Source: Guillardia theta CCMP2712
Taxonomy: Eukaryota > Cryptophyceae > Pyrenomonadales > Geminigeraceae
Reading direction: 5' to 3'
Length of the DNA: 59,413 bases
NCBI RefSeq assembly: GCF_000315625.1
Contig: NW_005434526.1
Location: forward strand, 1 to 59,413
The notes beneath the pieces were generated by a model, which searched no databases, was not told the origin of the DNA, and saw only the letters and a program-made list of their open reading frames with translations. The translations under genes and the position numbers were made by a program. Position 1 is the first letter of the stretch; each line of letters opens with the position of its first letter. Shown piece by piece: positions 1-11,400 of the stretch.

Positions 1-174
1 CAGCAGGAGCAGAAATTGAGATATGAGCAGGGGCAGGGGCAGGGGCAGGGGTAGGAAAATAGAAGAAAGAGACTTCAAAAGGAGGGCAGATCAAAGGAGA
101 GCAGATCAAATGAATTGAAGAGAATCGCAAGCGGATACCTGCCACGTTCCTAGCATCATTCTGCCAATTCCTTG

Positions 175-573
175 TCAGAATGAAGCACACGAAGACAAAA
201 AATTCGGCAACACCTCTCGCCCCTCGCTGACTACTTCGAACATGGAGCTCTTGACTAGAGATACAACCCGTCGTTCGTGATTGGTCAAGAAAGCATGCAG
301 GACGTACGTCCCGCTCGGCAGTTCAGGCAGGATCAGCACACACGCCGGGTTGGAGGAGATCTCATGGCGGTCTATTTCAACAGAGAAGTTGTACACGTAG
401 AAGTTCAAAGACACGTCGACCCGATGAATGTCGGGCTGCCGCTGAAACGCGTCGAGTGCGAACAAGAGCACCAGCACGACTCTCTGACCAGGTAAGAACT
501 GATGCCCGGAGGCAGGGACAGCGACGATGAGGTGTTCGAGCGAGACCATGATAACTCGTCCTCTCCTCCTCAC
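175..573 (-). CDS. Unidentified beta-rich protein, probably one exon
   Basis: I do not recognise the gene. The minus-strand frame holds 132 codons with alternating hydrophobic segments and a PELPSGTYVLHAFL stretch that resembles a beta-sandwich (Ig-like) domain; this resemblance is only by eye. The ATG at residue 9 (MVSLEHL) is as likely a start as the first. Near the 3' end the sense strand carries several GT dinucleotides just after a conserved-looking FEVVSEG stretch, so the last 15 or so codons may really be intron, with the gene continuing toward position 1. It could be a fragment of a larger protein whose other exons lie outside the window. Confidence 0.35.
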   Translation of the reverse strand: MRRRGRVIMVSLEHLIVAVPASGHQFLPGQRVVLVLLFALDAFQRQPDIHRVDVSLNFYVYNFSVEIDRHEISSNPACVLILPELPSGTYVLHAFLTNHERRVVSLVKSSMFEVVSEGREVLPNFLSSCASF

Positions 574-1120
574 TCTTACATCCCCGTCGCTTCCCGCCCT
601 CCCTGCTCGAAATGCATCGCTGCTGCCATAGGTGGTAGCAGTTGAGTCGCATCCGAGAACAGTGAAAATGTTAGATCGATTTTTACCTTCAAATTTTGCT
701 GTCCTCTGCTACTGCACAGAGGCTGGCTCGTAAAACTTTGTATGAGAAAATCCTGCGAAAGTAAGTTATTGGGAAATTGTCAATGGGTACCGGAACAAAG
801 ATATGAAAGCTTTGCTGACTATCGCGAACGTGACTGGATACAAACGAAGAGGTTGCTTGGTGGGGTACTTTATGGGGTATTTCAGGGGTAGGGTGTTTCA
901 AGCGCCCGCTGGTGATCGAAATCGAGGCTTTCCCGTTGACCTGCACCAACGATGATTTTTGAAAAGAGATATTTTCGAATTATTTTTTCTTTAGATAAAA
1001 ATTACATCCCCCCAAAACTTGCATCATCAAGCCGCTTTGCGCTGACATCAGCTAGCAACGCCTTCATTGTGCTTGCGCCCTGTTTCACTGACATCTCATC
1101 ATCATAACAGCAGTCTCCTC
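574..1120. other. Non-coding stretch upstream of an RWP-RK gene
   Basis: No credible coding frame on either strand; the short frames here lack family similarity and differ in composition from the neighbouring genes. It probably contains the promoter of the RWP-RK gene starting at 1121, but I see no motif I can name. Confidence 0.4.
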
Positions 1121-1540
1121 ATGAACGTGCAAAGTGCCTTCAACCGTCAAGATCGACTCGTCAAAGTCGTTCCAAGACCACGGTATGGTCCAAGCACGGA
1201 AAACTCCAGCGCGCCCGTCACCCTGGACCTCGCCTTGATCCAGAGCCTCTTCCACATGCGCCAGAGCAACGCTGCTCACTGCCTCGGGATCTCCGTCACC
1301 TCCCTCAAAACCGCGTGCAGGCGCATGGGGATACACAAGTGGCCCTACAGCAGGTGGCCGATGCCCGAGGACACAGGGGAGCAACATGGCGAGGGCAACG
1401 AGGGCGACAGGAGAGGAAGGGAGGGAGACGAGGGGGGCCAGGAGATGTGGGAGCTTGAGAGAGGGAGGGGGGGAGATCAGGAGCTGATGGAGGAGGGGCT
1501 GGATCACGTGTCGGGGACGAGGTATGCGGACTTCCGTTGA
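1121..1540 (+). CDS. Small RWP-RK domain protein, intronless (type I, copy 1)
   Basis: Putative DNA-binding regulator of 139 residues. Residues about 36-74 form an RWP-RK-type domain: a helix (LIQSLFHM), the segment NAAHCLGISVTSLKTACRR, then a KWPYSRW core in place of the canonical RWPxRK, so the final RK pair is not kept. RWP-RK proteins (NLP, RKD and Mid groups in green plants and algae) bind DNA through this domain. The tail is rich in Gly, Glu and Arg and ends with ELMEEGLDHV, a motif shared with paralogs here. I chose the start at 1121 because it gives the same 139-residue length as the paralog at 6570; an earlier in-frame ATG exists at 1067. From codon 27 to past the stop it is almost identical to that paralog. 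No intron is apparent, although related genes at 39-51 kb have one inside the domain. Confidence 0.75.
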   Translation: MNVQSAFNRQDRLVKVVPRPRYGPSTENSSAPVTLDLALIQSLFHMRQSNAAHCLGISVTSLKTACRRMGIHKWPYSRWPMPEDTGEQHGEGNEGDRRGREGDEGGQEMWELERGRGGDQELMEEGLDHVSGTRYADFR

Positions 1541-1640
1541 GAGGATCAGAACGGAAAGAGGAGGCGGACGAGGAGGGGGGCGGCGTATGGGCTGAGGGGA
1601 AGGAGAGATAGGGAGGGTAGGGGGGAGAGAGAGGGCAATG
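1199..1640 (+). repeat. Near-identical duplication, copy 1 (partner 6648-7090)
   Basis: From the codons encoding ENSSAPVT through the stop codon and roughly 100 bases of 3' flank the sequence matches 6648-7090 with only a few substitutions. The first 26 codons of the two genes are clearly diverged. The homology edge is therefore abrupt and inside the coding sequence. Confidence 0.8.
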
Positions 1641-3738
1641 GAAATTGAATAGTAGGAGCAGGGAAATGATTTATCTAGTAGAGATCAGATTGAAGATCGC
1701 AGTTGGCTATGTCACGGCAGAAGGAAATGTTGGAGTTTGTCACGGAATCAGAATCCAGAAAAAATTGGTGGCCGCGGAAAATCAAAAAGGTAGTGGAAGG
1801 AAGTGTTTGGAGAAGTGTTTGAATTGAGGTTTGATCAGCAATTCACACTTACCCATCGATGGCTGAGCACTTGTACAGTTGTTCGCGGAAAAAGTACGGA
1901 AAGCACTTGAATATTGCAGGAAAGACAGATCCGTTTCTCCAGCCTGATTTGAATAAGCCGAATTCTTGATAATCCCGTGAGTGTTAGATTTAAAGTTTAC
2001 GATAATACAAACATGTTGAAGCAAGGTCAAACACTGACGAGAAATCGAAAACGGGCCTTAAATACTTTGAGTTTTTATGTCTTTACGGCCTTTTCTGCAT
2101 ATGCATTCTTGAATGCCAGCAATCATGAATCCAAATCATGAAAAGCAAATTCCATCCCCAGATTCTGACGCAGCTCATGTTCTTTTTTGACGAAATCTAA
2201 AGTTGTCTTGATATTATCTCATCACCCTGGTAGGCAGTGTGTCGATTGAGATGGTTTGATGGACTAACTCGCGACATTTGAAAGCGACTTCATCCTGCTG
2301 CTTCTTCTTCCTTGGCTGCTGCTGCAGGGTTGCATGAAGCAGGATGTTGGCTCCGCGTTGGCGAGCTGAGCAATGCTTTTTTATTTGTTCGAGAGAATTG
2401 TTCGGCTCACGTGATAGTTCTACAGTTCGTTGAAAACGTTCCCTGCCTACCGAGAGCTATTGCATTGACACAATCTGTGGTACACCAGACCATGCCTCAT
2501 ACCGAGCATGCCTCGTGCGCATGCTGGGAAAGGAGCTTCATCTCCCAGAGAGCAGTAGTCATCTGTCTTTATTCTTGTGCTGCAACAATTTTGAGCGCAG
2601 TTCGTTCATCTCACTCTCGCAGAACCTCTGGCTGCAAATCTGATAGATTTTCATCCTCGAGCGACATCTATTGAGAAAACCTCCATGTTTCAGAGAGAGC
2701 TCAATTCAGCATATCGCAGCTCAAACTCTGTCGTCTAGATACTAAATTTCAAGCATGATGCAGGAAGATTTGCATGCATAAGAACAAAGTTTCCCATGAC
2801 CAAACAGAGAGACAGAAAGCTACAATAAGTCTCAAACAAAATCGTGCTTTTCATCCAGTTGAGAGAGGCGACTCGTCGTCCTAAAACGGCAAGACACCTT
2901 CATCCCCTCCTCCTTCCCCGCAGTCAGGTTGCACACCTACTATCCATGAGAGCTAGCGCCTCCTCTGTTTCATGTCTTGCTCCATTCCTGGTCATGCTCC
3001 TTGTCCATCAGCTCAAGACTTCTTGGATACCTCGACCCCGCAATGCGCGACTGTCATGTCGTCAGGTCATAAAACATATGATATTTACGAGAATTATATA
3101 TAACCAACCATCTGATTTCACGATGTTATGTATAAACCCATAAAACCCTTAGCGCACCCCACCCCTACCATTTCTTTTAAGACCATAAAAAAGAACACCA
3201 CCCACCCTTACTGCCCTCAAAGGACCCATGAACAACCCCCTGATAAAAAGAGGCCAATGAAAAAGCGTCAAGCCTCCGCCTTCCGCCCTACTCGTTCCGT
3301 CCTCCGCCTCCTGCCTCCTGCCTCCCGCCTCCCGCCTCCTGCCTTCCACCCCTCCTCTACCGCCCCCGCCCCGACCATGGCTTCATTGATTTGCGCTCAA
3401 GAATCTTCCCTTTGCTAGTTTTCGTCATCGATCGCCTGTCTCCTTTCCTCCTGGCATGCACTCCTTCATCCTTGAATTGTTCCCTGGCTCCTGACTAGGA
3501 ACTACACCGTCGCTTTCGATTCCGTTAGCTCTATCTGTCAACTTCGATTGTTTTCAGAATTCATTTCTCACATCTTCCTCCGAGCTAAACACTCCATTCC
3601 CTTTCTTGTTGACAAATTATTTCTGCCTTTCCAGGCAGACGCTGTCTATTTTGGTCAGCAAAAATCAAGTTCGCTTGAGTTCAGAAACTCCTACACACAT
3701 CAAAATCTTGTTGCTGTCGCAAAATATAGGATTTCCTC
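1541..3738. other. Gene-poor stretch
   Basis: After a purine-rich 3' flank (to about 1640) I find no coding frame I would defend. The longest frame (2312-2674, plus strand) has no recognisable domain or repeat. About 3290-3360 is a pyrimidine-rich low-complexity tract of CCTCCTGCCTCC-like words. Confidence 0.4.
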
Positions 3739-4269
3739 ATGGAGCAGCAGTCAAGGCCTTCTCCCAGCACAGTCCTGATTCATCCACGCAGACGGCGGGG
3801 AGTTAATCCTACCGCCACCCTCCCTCAGCCAATCCGTCTCCGCAGAGAGCAGGTAGAAGACTTGCAGAAGCGATACCGACAGTCAGATGCTGCATTATAC
3901 CTTGGGATCTCTCTGACAGCGATGAAGAATGCGTGCAGGAAGCTTCGACTGGGCCCTTGGCCAAGTTTGCAACGCACCGGTGATAAAGAGGAGAAAGAAA
4001 CTACAGCGGCAGGCGACGAGGAAAGAGAAGGAGGGGCTTCAACGGAGTATATAGAAGAGATTGTGGTCGAGGAGGAGCTGGAGCAGGGAAGCTTCGTGAA
4101 GCAGGAAGGCGGGGAAGGGGAGAGTGGAGCAAGCCAGGAAAGTCTCAATCTCTCGCATTCGAGAGGAGGATATCAGAGTAAGTGGAAGTCGGAGCTCTTT
4201 GATGAAGCTCTCAGGCATGTGTGTGGCTGTTGTCTGATGCGAAACGTCAGAGAGACGCTTTCCGAATGA
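3739..4269 (+). CDS. Small RWP-RK-like protein, intronless (type II, copy 1)
   Basis: A 176-residue protein with a diverged RWP-RK domain at about residues 33-76: RREQVEDLQKRYRQSDAA, then YLGISLTAMKNACRKLRLG and a PWPS core instead of RWPxRK. A basic HPRRRRG patch precedes the domain. The central part is strongly acidic (IEEIVVEEELEQG) and could act as an activation or interaction surface. Near the C-terminus SELFDEALRHV corresponds to the conserved tail motif of the other intronless paralogs; about 20 extra residues follow it here. Its closest relative in the window is the gene at 14843. The start is set by alignment with that paralog (MEQQSR versus MQQGSR). Loss of the core Arg and of the RK pair makes canonical DNA binding uncertain. 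Confidence 0.7.
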   Translation: MEQQSRPSPSTVLIHPRRRRGVNPTATLPQPIRLRREQVEDLQKRYRQSDAALYLGISLTAMKNACRKLRLGPWPSLQRTGDKEEKETTAAGDEEREGGASTEYIEEIVVEEELEQGSFVKQEGGEGESGASQESLNLSHSRGGYQSKWKSELFDEALRHVCGCCLMRNVRETLSE

Positions 4270-5396
4270 GGTGTGAATCCGAACAGTTTGTCAGAACAGA
4301 TATCATTAGCATTGCGCGCGCAGTTACTTGAATACATTACAGCTTTGAAAGATTTTCGTTTTCTCGCAACAGAAGCTCTATAAGCCATGCACAGAGGCTC
4401 CTGAGGGGTTATGCTCCATGGCACAGGCACCTGAGTGGAATGTGTCGGTTCAGCCTTTCAAACCCCTCCATGTTACTTACTGTAGCGACATCAGACTCGT
4501 GCACCTTGGGAGAAATTTATGAGCCATCATCATTAACAGCCTTGGTAGTCACTCCTGGATGGCTCAAGCTCAGAATTTGCTACACCCCAGGTCTGTATAT
4601 GTTATTGTCGATGCCTGGAAGCAACAGGAAGTAGAGCACACACATGAACGTGGAGGAGAGGAGAGGGGAAACACGTGCCAAGGTTCTCACGAGTTGTAGC
4701 TCCTTTTACAGCCCAGCTCCCCATGAGGGAGACAGACCTGTAGCTTCCAGTGTGCATGACCTAGTAAGGTCCATACGTCTTTGGGACTGTAAGGTGGTGT
4801 TGTTGCAATCCTTGGAGGTCCTGAGAGGTTTGAGACCCGGTTGTTCTTCTGCTTGCTGGCACCAGCCCTCACAACCACATGTTCCATGAGACCCCTACTT
4901 TCGACTCGATAGCATTCGCAGGGTCCTCGGCAATAAGGTGAGCTCCGTGTAAGGAACACGGGTCGGTTGCGTATCAGGGCCAGACAGGGTTAAGCATAGC
5001 ATATCTCATTGAGATTCCTACCGTTGTGTTACAAGAACTCAGAAGCAGCATCTGACTTTATCTTTATTACTTGTATGATTGTTCTTTGATTGCCCCCCTC
5101 GTTCCAAATCAGCAGCATTCCCTCCTTTGTGCCGCGCAGCACCCGTCAGACACAAGCGTGTTACTGGTATCTGGTCACGCGACTGCTTTTCATATCCGGA
5201 AACCAATCTTTTCGAAGATACGCGGCTGATGGAAGGCTCTAGATTTTCTTTACATGTTTTTATTGGCCTCCTCTTTATGAAAGGCTGCGTTGTTCTGCTC
5301 ACGGATGCCACCAACTTCTAAGCGATGCGATCCTCCCTCCTTCTGCCCCATTGCGGGCCCCTGCTTTACTCAGTCAGTTTGCTACTGCATGAGAGC
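4270..5396. other. Intergenic stretch without a recognised gene
   Basis: Several short open frames occur on both strands but none shows a domain, a codon pattern like the neighbours or a paralog in this window. I looked at 4700-5000 for a structured RNA and could not assign one. Confidence 0.35.
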
Positions 5397-5837
5397 ATGC
5401 CACTCCCCTCCAACCTTCACGGAATCGCTCCCGAGCCAGACCCCGAGCAAGACCTCTCCGACGCCCTCTCCTGGCAGCAAGTTCTCTTCCCAGCCGGAAG
5501 GCCCATGACTTCTTCTTCAAGCTACAGTACAGCCACCCTCTCCGATGCTGACGAGAGTGAGATCAAAGCCAGCGCAGCAGCTCAGCGCAGTCTAGACGAA
5601 ACAATGCACATCAGAACAGCAGGAGAAGGAAGCGTTTCCTGCGTGTGCTTCGGCGATGAGAGGAGGTACGAGGGAGGGGAAGAGATAGCGATTGGGACAT
5701 TCAAGAAGTGGATCTCGCTTCCGAGGCAGGTGGTGCTGGAGGCCAGACGACTGAGCCTTGCAATCAGAGACAAGGGAAAAGCAGGGATGCTTCTTAGATC
5801 GCTGGAAGACGCAGTTCGAAAACGAATGCAGAAATAA
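5397..5837 (+). CDS. Hypothetical protein, 146 residues
   Basis: I do not recognise a family. Starting at the ATG at 5397 the product has a Pro/Glu/Asp-rich N-terminus, a Ser/Thr-rich stretch around residues 40-60, and a C-terminal part with a basic amphipathic pattern (LPRQVVLEARRLSLAIRDKG, then LLRSLEDAVRKRM) suggesting helices. A longer frame from 5325 would add a hydrophobic segment; I prefer 5397 because the longer N-terminus looks like chance sequence. An AATAAA hexamer lies just after the stop (about 5841), consistent with a real 3' end. It lies between two RWP-RK genes on the same strand, but I see no RWP-RK signature in it. Confidence 0.4.
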   Translation: MPLPSNLHGIAPEPDPEQDLSDALSWQQVLFPAGRPMTSSSSYSTATLSDADESEIKASAAAQRSLDETMHIRTAGEGSVSCVCFGDERRYEGGEEIAIGTFKKWISLPRQVVLEARRLSLAIRDKGKAGMLLRSLEDAVRKRMQK

Positions 5838-6569
5838 TCAATAAATACACCTCACCAACGTAAATATGAGAATCAAGAGGTATGATTATGGTGAAGGTCC
5901 CCTGTTGGCAACCATCAAACAACATTCTAAACGTTTAATTCAATTTCAAGGAAGAGGATTCTGAAATGCGAGAGGAACAGGAGGGAATTCGGGGTTACAG
6001 GAAGGGACGGCAGGTCACAATTGTAAACAAATGCGACAAGACTTTGTAAGAAACGGATAAGAACTGCGACAGTTTTCAAAGATTATGTGATTGTTAGTGG
6101 CAAAGACTGGAACAAATCAAGGAGATACAAGATTGATTTTAATTGAATATCATCAACTTCTCGACTATCTCCGCTCCCTCCACTCCATGATTTGTTTCCT
6201 CTCAGGAAACAAACAAAGCACAAGCACATATGCGAGCCATCCCGCATGTCCCTGCAAGCAAGGTATCTCGGCAATCCAGAAATCAACAATACTTTTAAGA
6301 GGAACCCGCTCCAAAATTGTAAGCACAATCTTCTATAACTTTTTTAAAAGCTTCGACTGTACGACGGTCAGGTCCTGAAAAGTAGTATGTTCGATCTGTG
6401 ACCTGAATACCTCTCCTCCTCCCTACCCCCTCCTCCTCACCCCATCTCGCAGGGCTGGTGTCATACGTTTCATCATCAGCGTTAGGTCAACCCGACAGCA
6501 GCACAGCAGACAACAACATCATCTCTCTACATCTAGATCAAGATAATCTCCGCGCGTCTTGTATCCATC
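5838..6569. other. Intergenic stretch upstream of the type I copy 2 RWP-RK gene
   Basis: Contains an AATAAA near its left end. No supported coding frame. The 150 bases before 6570 do not resemble the corresponding sequence upstream of the paralog at 1121, so the duplication does not include the promoter. Confidence 0.4.
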
Positions 6570-6989
6570 ATGCAGAACGATCTCCCCCACCCGGCCAACA
6601 ATCGAGTAGAAGTAATCCCTAGGCCAAGATGCAAAATCTTGGGCGTCGAAAACTCCAGCGCGCCCGTCACCCTGGACCTCGCCTTGATCCAGAGCCTCTT
6701 CCACATGCGCCAGAGCAATGCTGCTCACTGCCTCGGGATCTCCGTCACCTCCCTCAAAACCGCGTGCAGGCGCATGGGGATACACAAGTGGCCCTACAGC
6801 AGGTGGCCGATGCCCGAGGACACAGGGGAGCAACATGGCGAGGGCAACGAGGGCGACAGGAGAGGAAGGGAGGGAGACGAGGGGGGCCAGGAGATGTGGG
6901 GGCTTGAGAGAGGGAGGGGGGGGGATCAGGAGCTGATGGAGGAGGGGCTGGATCACGTGTCGGGGACGAGGTATGCGGACTTCCGTTGA
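6570..6989 (+). CDS. Small RWP-RK domain protein, intronless (type I, copy 2)
   Basis: A 139-residue paralog of the protein at 1121. The first 26 residues differ (MQNDLPHPANNRVEVIPRPR), while residues from ENSSAPVT onward are nearly identical: helix LIQSLFHM, the NAAHCLGISVTSLKTACRR segment, a KWPYSRW core and the C-terminal ELMEEGLDHV motif. The identity of the 3' two thirds plus the 3' flank, next to a diverged 5' part, suggests recent gene conversion or a partial duplication. It is probably nuclear and DNA-binding if the degenerate RWP-RK core still works. A GA-rich tract follows about 70 bases after the stop. Confidence 0.75.
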   Translation: MQNDLPHPANNRVEVIPRPRCKILGVENSSAPVTLDLALIQSLFHMRQSNAAHCLGISVTSLKTACRRMGIHKWPYSRWPMPEDTGEQHGEGNEGDRRGREGDEGGQEMWGLERGRGGDQELMEEGLDHVSGTRYADFR

Positions 6990-7090
6990 GAGGATCAGAA
7001 CGGAAAGAGGAGGCGGACGAGGAGGGGGGCGGCGTATGGGCTGAGGAGAAGGAGAGATAGGGAAGGTAGGAGAGAGAGAGAGAGAGAGCG
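6648..7090 (+). repeat. Near-identical duplication, copy 2 (partner 1199-1640)
   Basis: Matches 1199-1640. The two copies separate again in a GA-dinucleotide run at about 7070-7120, which is longer here. Confidence 0.8.
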
Positions 7091-8447
7091 AGAGAGGAGA
7101 GAGAGAGAGAGAGAGGGCTATGGGGATGGAATAGCAAGTGTGTCAGTAAGATGCTTATGTTTACATGCTTATTGTGACGGTATTGCGAGAGCTTTTGCAT
7201 AATCGTATGTTTGAGAACTTTGACGAATGAATAAAAATTTCATCAATTTCATCCGAACGGTCAGTTGGACGTTCATGCTTGAGGTCGAATCAGGGCACAA
7301 AAATGGATCAAGCAATTGATGTTGACTCTAACATCTTTCGCTGCTACTTTGAGGCACGACGCTCAAACGTTCACATTCAGACAAGAGGACGTGACAGCTT
7401 GAGAGTTTATGCTTATAGCAACGGCAGGTAAGATTCAAGAATCAATCACAATGGTTGGACCGCAACTCCTCCCAAAGATTACAAAATGCTGGCAGAAAAA
7501 GTTTTTCCTGGAGCAGTTCGAACAACAAAAGGAGAGATAAATAGATTTAGGAATCTGAGGGTAGAATTGAGACAAGCAAGCAAGAGAAGTTTCAGTCGCC
7601 AACAAGATCACAAGTGAGAGAATGTAAAATTTCAAGAATGAACAGTGAGGAAACGAGGAGGAATCACGTCAAAAGGGTTACATTGAGAATTGAACAAGGA
7701 GCCAGTCAAAAACAAGGAGCCAGTCAAAGGAAGACAGCGGCAGCTGAGGGGAGCAAGAGGCAGAAGGATCAAGGCTTCATGGAGCAGGGGACAAGAGATT
7801 CAGATGGGAAAGGATGGGTGAACAGAGAGGATGATGGAGGTTGGAGGAATGCAGGAGGGAGAGAGAGAGGATCTGGGGAGGAGTGATCAGCAGACGAGGG
7901 CAGGATAGACTAGAATGATCCGGAGATGGACGATGCTTGAGGGAAGGAATTCAGAGCATGGGGAGGGGAAACGGAGAGATGGGGGACGCAAGAGCGAGGA
8001 GGGGAGTGGGAGGATGAAACGATGAGGTCGGAAGAGATCTAAGAAGATGGGAGGGATCTCAGAGCATGGCAGCCGGGGGCGGGGAGGATGGGCGGGGAGG
8101 ATGGGCGAGGAGGAGGAGCGGGCCGAAAGCCGCATATTCGCTGCCCTTGCAAAAAATCTACCCCTTTCCCCTTGTCCATTTTCACCCACCCCCTGCGCCG
8201 AGAATGTGAGGAGCAAAGGGAGGGCGGTTGGGCGAGGGCAGCAGGTGCAACGGAAAGCAGGGAGAGGAGAGGGAGAGGAGGGAGAGGAAGGAGAGGAAGG
8301 AGACGAGGAGACGAGATAGAGGAAGACGAGGGGGTCCTCCAGAGCTCCTAGAGGGGGTACGGCAGCAGTCATGCTCTCTTTCCCTTGTCTGCCGGCGTCC
8401 TCGTAGGACTCGCTTCCTAGATCTCAAGCTCTGCCTTCGAAGCGACG
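6990..8447. other. Purine-rich intergenic stretch
   Basis: Includes a GA microsatellite (about 7070-7120) and a long GGAGGAG-rich region (about 7850-8330) upstream of the ADP-ribosyltransferase gene. Open frames in it (for example 7614-7886) encode low-complexity Arg/Gly/Glu-rich peptides and are not convincing. Confidence 0.4.
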
Positions 8448-11400
8448 ATGGTCGGTCATGCGCAGGAGGGGGTCGGCTGCTTTAGCTTCTTCTCGAGCAA
8501 GAGGGTATCCCCGGAGCAGGACGGAGCTCAGGCGACGCACTCTTCAACCAACTTTGAGGAGGCGCAAGCAAGGATCGCCGAGCTGGAGGCGGAGCTCAGG
8601 ACCCTGTCGGGGAGGGGCGCAGAGATGGAGATGATGAAGAGCAGGAGCGTGGAGCTTGAGGAGGAGAACAGAGCCTTAGTCGCGAAGAACCGTGAGCTCG
8701 GCGACAAGATCCGCTCCCTGTCTGAAACAGTCAAAGACCCTCTCAGTCCGGCAGCTCCTCAGCAGTCTCCCCAACTACCTTCCCAGCAGCATCCCCAGCC
8801 TCCGCCTCAACAGAATGCAGAGGACATCTTGAAAGTCTGGAAGCTGCCGGCAGAAGACACGAGGAAGCTCGATGACCTGCTGAGGGCCGTCGGCGAGCCT
8901 GACAAGCAGCAGTTGCTTGCGAGCGAGCTCCAGATCTCTCTGGGAGTGGGAAGGGTGCTGGACCTTTTGTCTCCAGGAGCCGGGGACTCGCTCGAGAGCG
9001 TGGAGAGGAAGGTTGCTCGAGAGTGGGAGCTTGTACACAAGTCCAACGTCCTCTCGGAGATGAGAATCGAGCGGGTCGTGGCTGAGTGCATCCCCGGAGG
9101 GAGTGTAGAGGCACCTCTTGCCGCCCTCCGTGCCATGTCGTCGGACTCCCTCGCCGAACTGTGCAGAACGAAGATAGCTGGAAGGCTGCTGGAGGCGTTC
9201 TCTACGGTCCCAGAGTCTCATGGAGGTCGGATAGCGCACAGCCCGAGCGCGAACAACAGCAAGTTCTCGCTGAACGAGACGAGGCTGGGCAACGAGAGCC
9301 TGCGGGAGGCAGTCTACGGAGGGATCGACGAGTTCTACGGAGGGCTGATCGAGAGGATCGGGTTGCCGCAGCTGAACCTGATGAAGGGGCTGCAGGAGGA
9401 TCACTGCAGAGGGGAGGACGCGGACCAGGAGTTTGCAACCAGCAACTACAGCATCAAGACGACCTCCAGGAAGGAATGGCTGGCAGTGACTGATGCCGAC
9501 GTGCGGCGAGAACTCTCTGTACCCCCGAGGGTCATCAGGGACGTGGACGAGCTCATGCAAGCTCCCCTCGCCATCAAGGCGAAACTCCTGAGAGAGGAGA
9601 TCCTTGCCCTGCAGCTGTACACAGGTGAGACGCCAGTTGTGGGTGGGTGGGTGGGTGGGTGGGTGAGTGAGTGAGTGAGAACAAGGGAGTAAGAGAAGGA
9701 GCGGGGAAGCAGGAGGTAGTGAAAGGGGAGGAGGAGGAGGAGAAAGTTGTGGTGCTGGTGGTGGTTCTGGAAGAGGAGGAAGGAGGACAAGAAGGAGAAC
9801 AAGGAGGAGGAGGAGGAGGAGGATAAGGTCGACCGGGATGCCTGAGGTTTGACTTGGCAGGCCCCATGTACTACAAGTACAACTTCGCTCTGCGAGCCCC
9901 GAGTGCCGCGGTCAACATGTACACGACGACGATCCACTGCATCGTCAGCGGGCTAGTCAAACTGTCTCGCCATACGTCCCTCATCGGTAGCAGGCAGGTT
10001 CTCAGGGGACTGAAGGGGCTCAGGCTGCCCGATAGCTTCTTGCGGGAGGACGAGTATGGAGTGTCGGGAGGAGTAGAGTACGGGCTACTGAGCACAACGA
10101 CAGACATCAGGACAGCCATCCAGTACGCAGGAGATGAAGGGGATCCGATCGTGTTCGAGATCGGCTGCGGAGCGATAGATCGCGGAGCCAGCCTTGAGTT
10201 CCTGTCCCAGTACCCCGAGGAAAAGGAAATCTTGTATCCTCCACTGTCATACTTGGAGGTCATGCGGCAGCCGAGGTATAAGGAAGTAGGAGGGCAGCGA
10301 GTGAGAGTGCTGGAGCTGAAGATCAACGCAAACTTGACGAATCTTACGATCGAGGACTTTGTTGGTAAGCGCAAGCAGCTGCACATTTCGCTCATGGAGA
10401 ACTTGCTGCGAGAGGTTGAGAGGGACGTCAAGGACTGGGAGTCGAGGATCCAGACCCGCCTCAAGACAGCATCGTGGGATGCCTCGCAGAAGTATGACGT
10501 GCAGCTGACCCAGTCGATCATCGACGAGTGTAAGGAGCTGGTGGAGGAGAGCAGGGGGAAGACCGCAGAGTGGTACAACGACGACTGCCGCTACAAGGAT
10601 GCGATCGAGCAGTCAAGCATGACACGGGAGATGGCGATCAACAAGCTCAGGTTCTGGGTGGAAGACACGATAGGTGACGAGCAATGCTCCGACTTGTCTG
10701 AAGAGACAATGAAGACAGTCCACTGGAAGTCCATGTCAAATCTCACCCGAAAGATCAACAGCAGGGCGGCCAAAGACTCAGAACGACGAGATCTGAGCAG
10801 AAAGCTGTGTCAGATGTACGGCATGCGGGTCACCGACGAGGACGCCGACGGCGATCCGCCTGTCGTCATGGCGGTCTTCCGAGGGCAGGGCGAGCTGATT
10901 CCCTTCCTCAAGACAGCAGGGTGCGATGTCAATGCGCTCCTGAGCAACGGCAGGACGGCGTTGCACGTCGCTGCCATGCTGGGGATGAAGGGATGCCTGA
11001 CGGAGCTCATGGTGGCAGGAGCCGACGTGTGGGCGGTGGATGACTATGAGTGGACTTGCGCGCATGTCGCGAGCTCTGAGGGGCACGTGGAGATGGTGAA
11101 GTTCCTCAAGGAGCAGTGTGGGCAGGAGATCTTGGTGCAGAAAGAGCAGAACGGGTTGACATGCGCCCATCTCGCGAGCAAAGGAGGATACTTGGAGGTT
11201 CTCAAGTACATCAAGAAAGTCTGCGGCAAGAACGTCTTCGTGGAGAAGGACGATAATGGTGAGACTTGTGCTCACAAGGCAAGCAAGGAGGGTTTCCTGG
11301 AGTTGGTGAAGTTCTTCAAGGAAGAGTGTGGGATAGAGTCTCTCATGCAGGAAGACAAGGCTGGCTGGACGTGCGCACATGCAGCAAGTCTGAACGGGCA

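Noticed and set aside
4700-5000. Possible structured RNA
   Set aside because: I compared by eye with U1, U2, U4, U5, U6 and tRNA box motifs and found no match.
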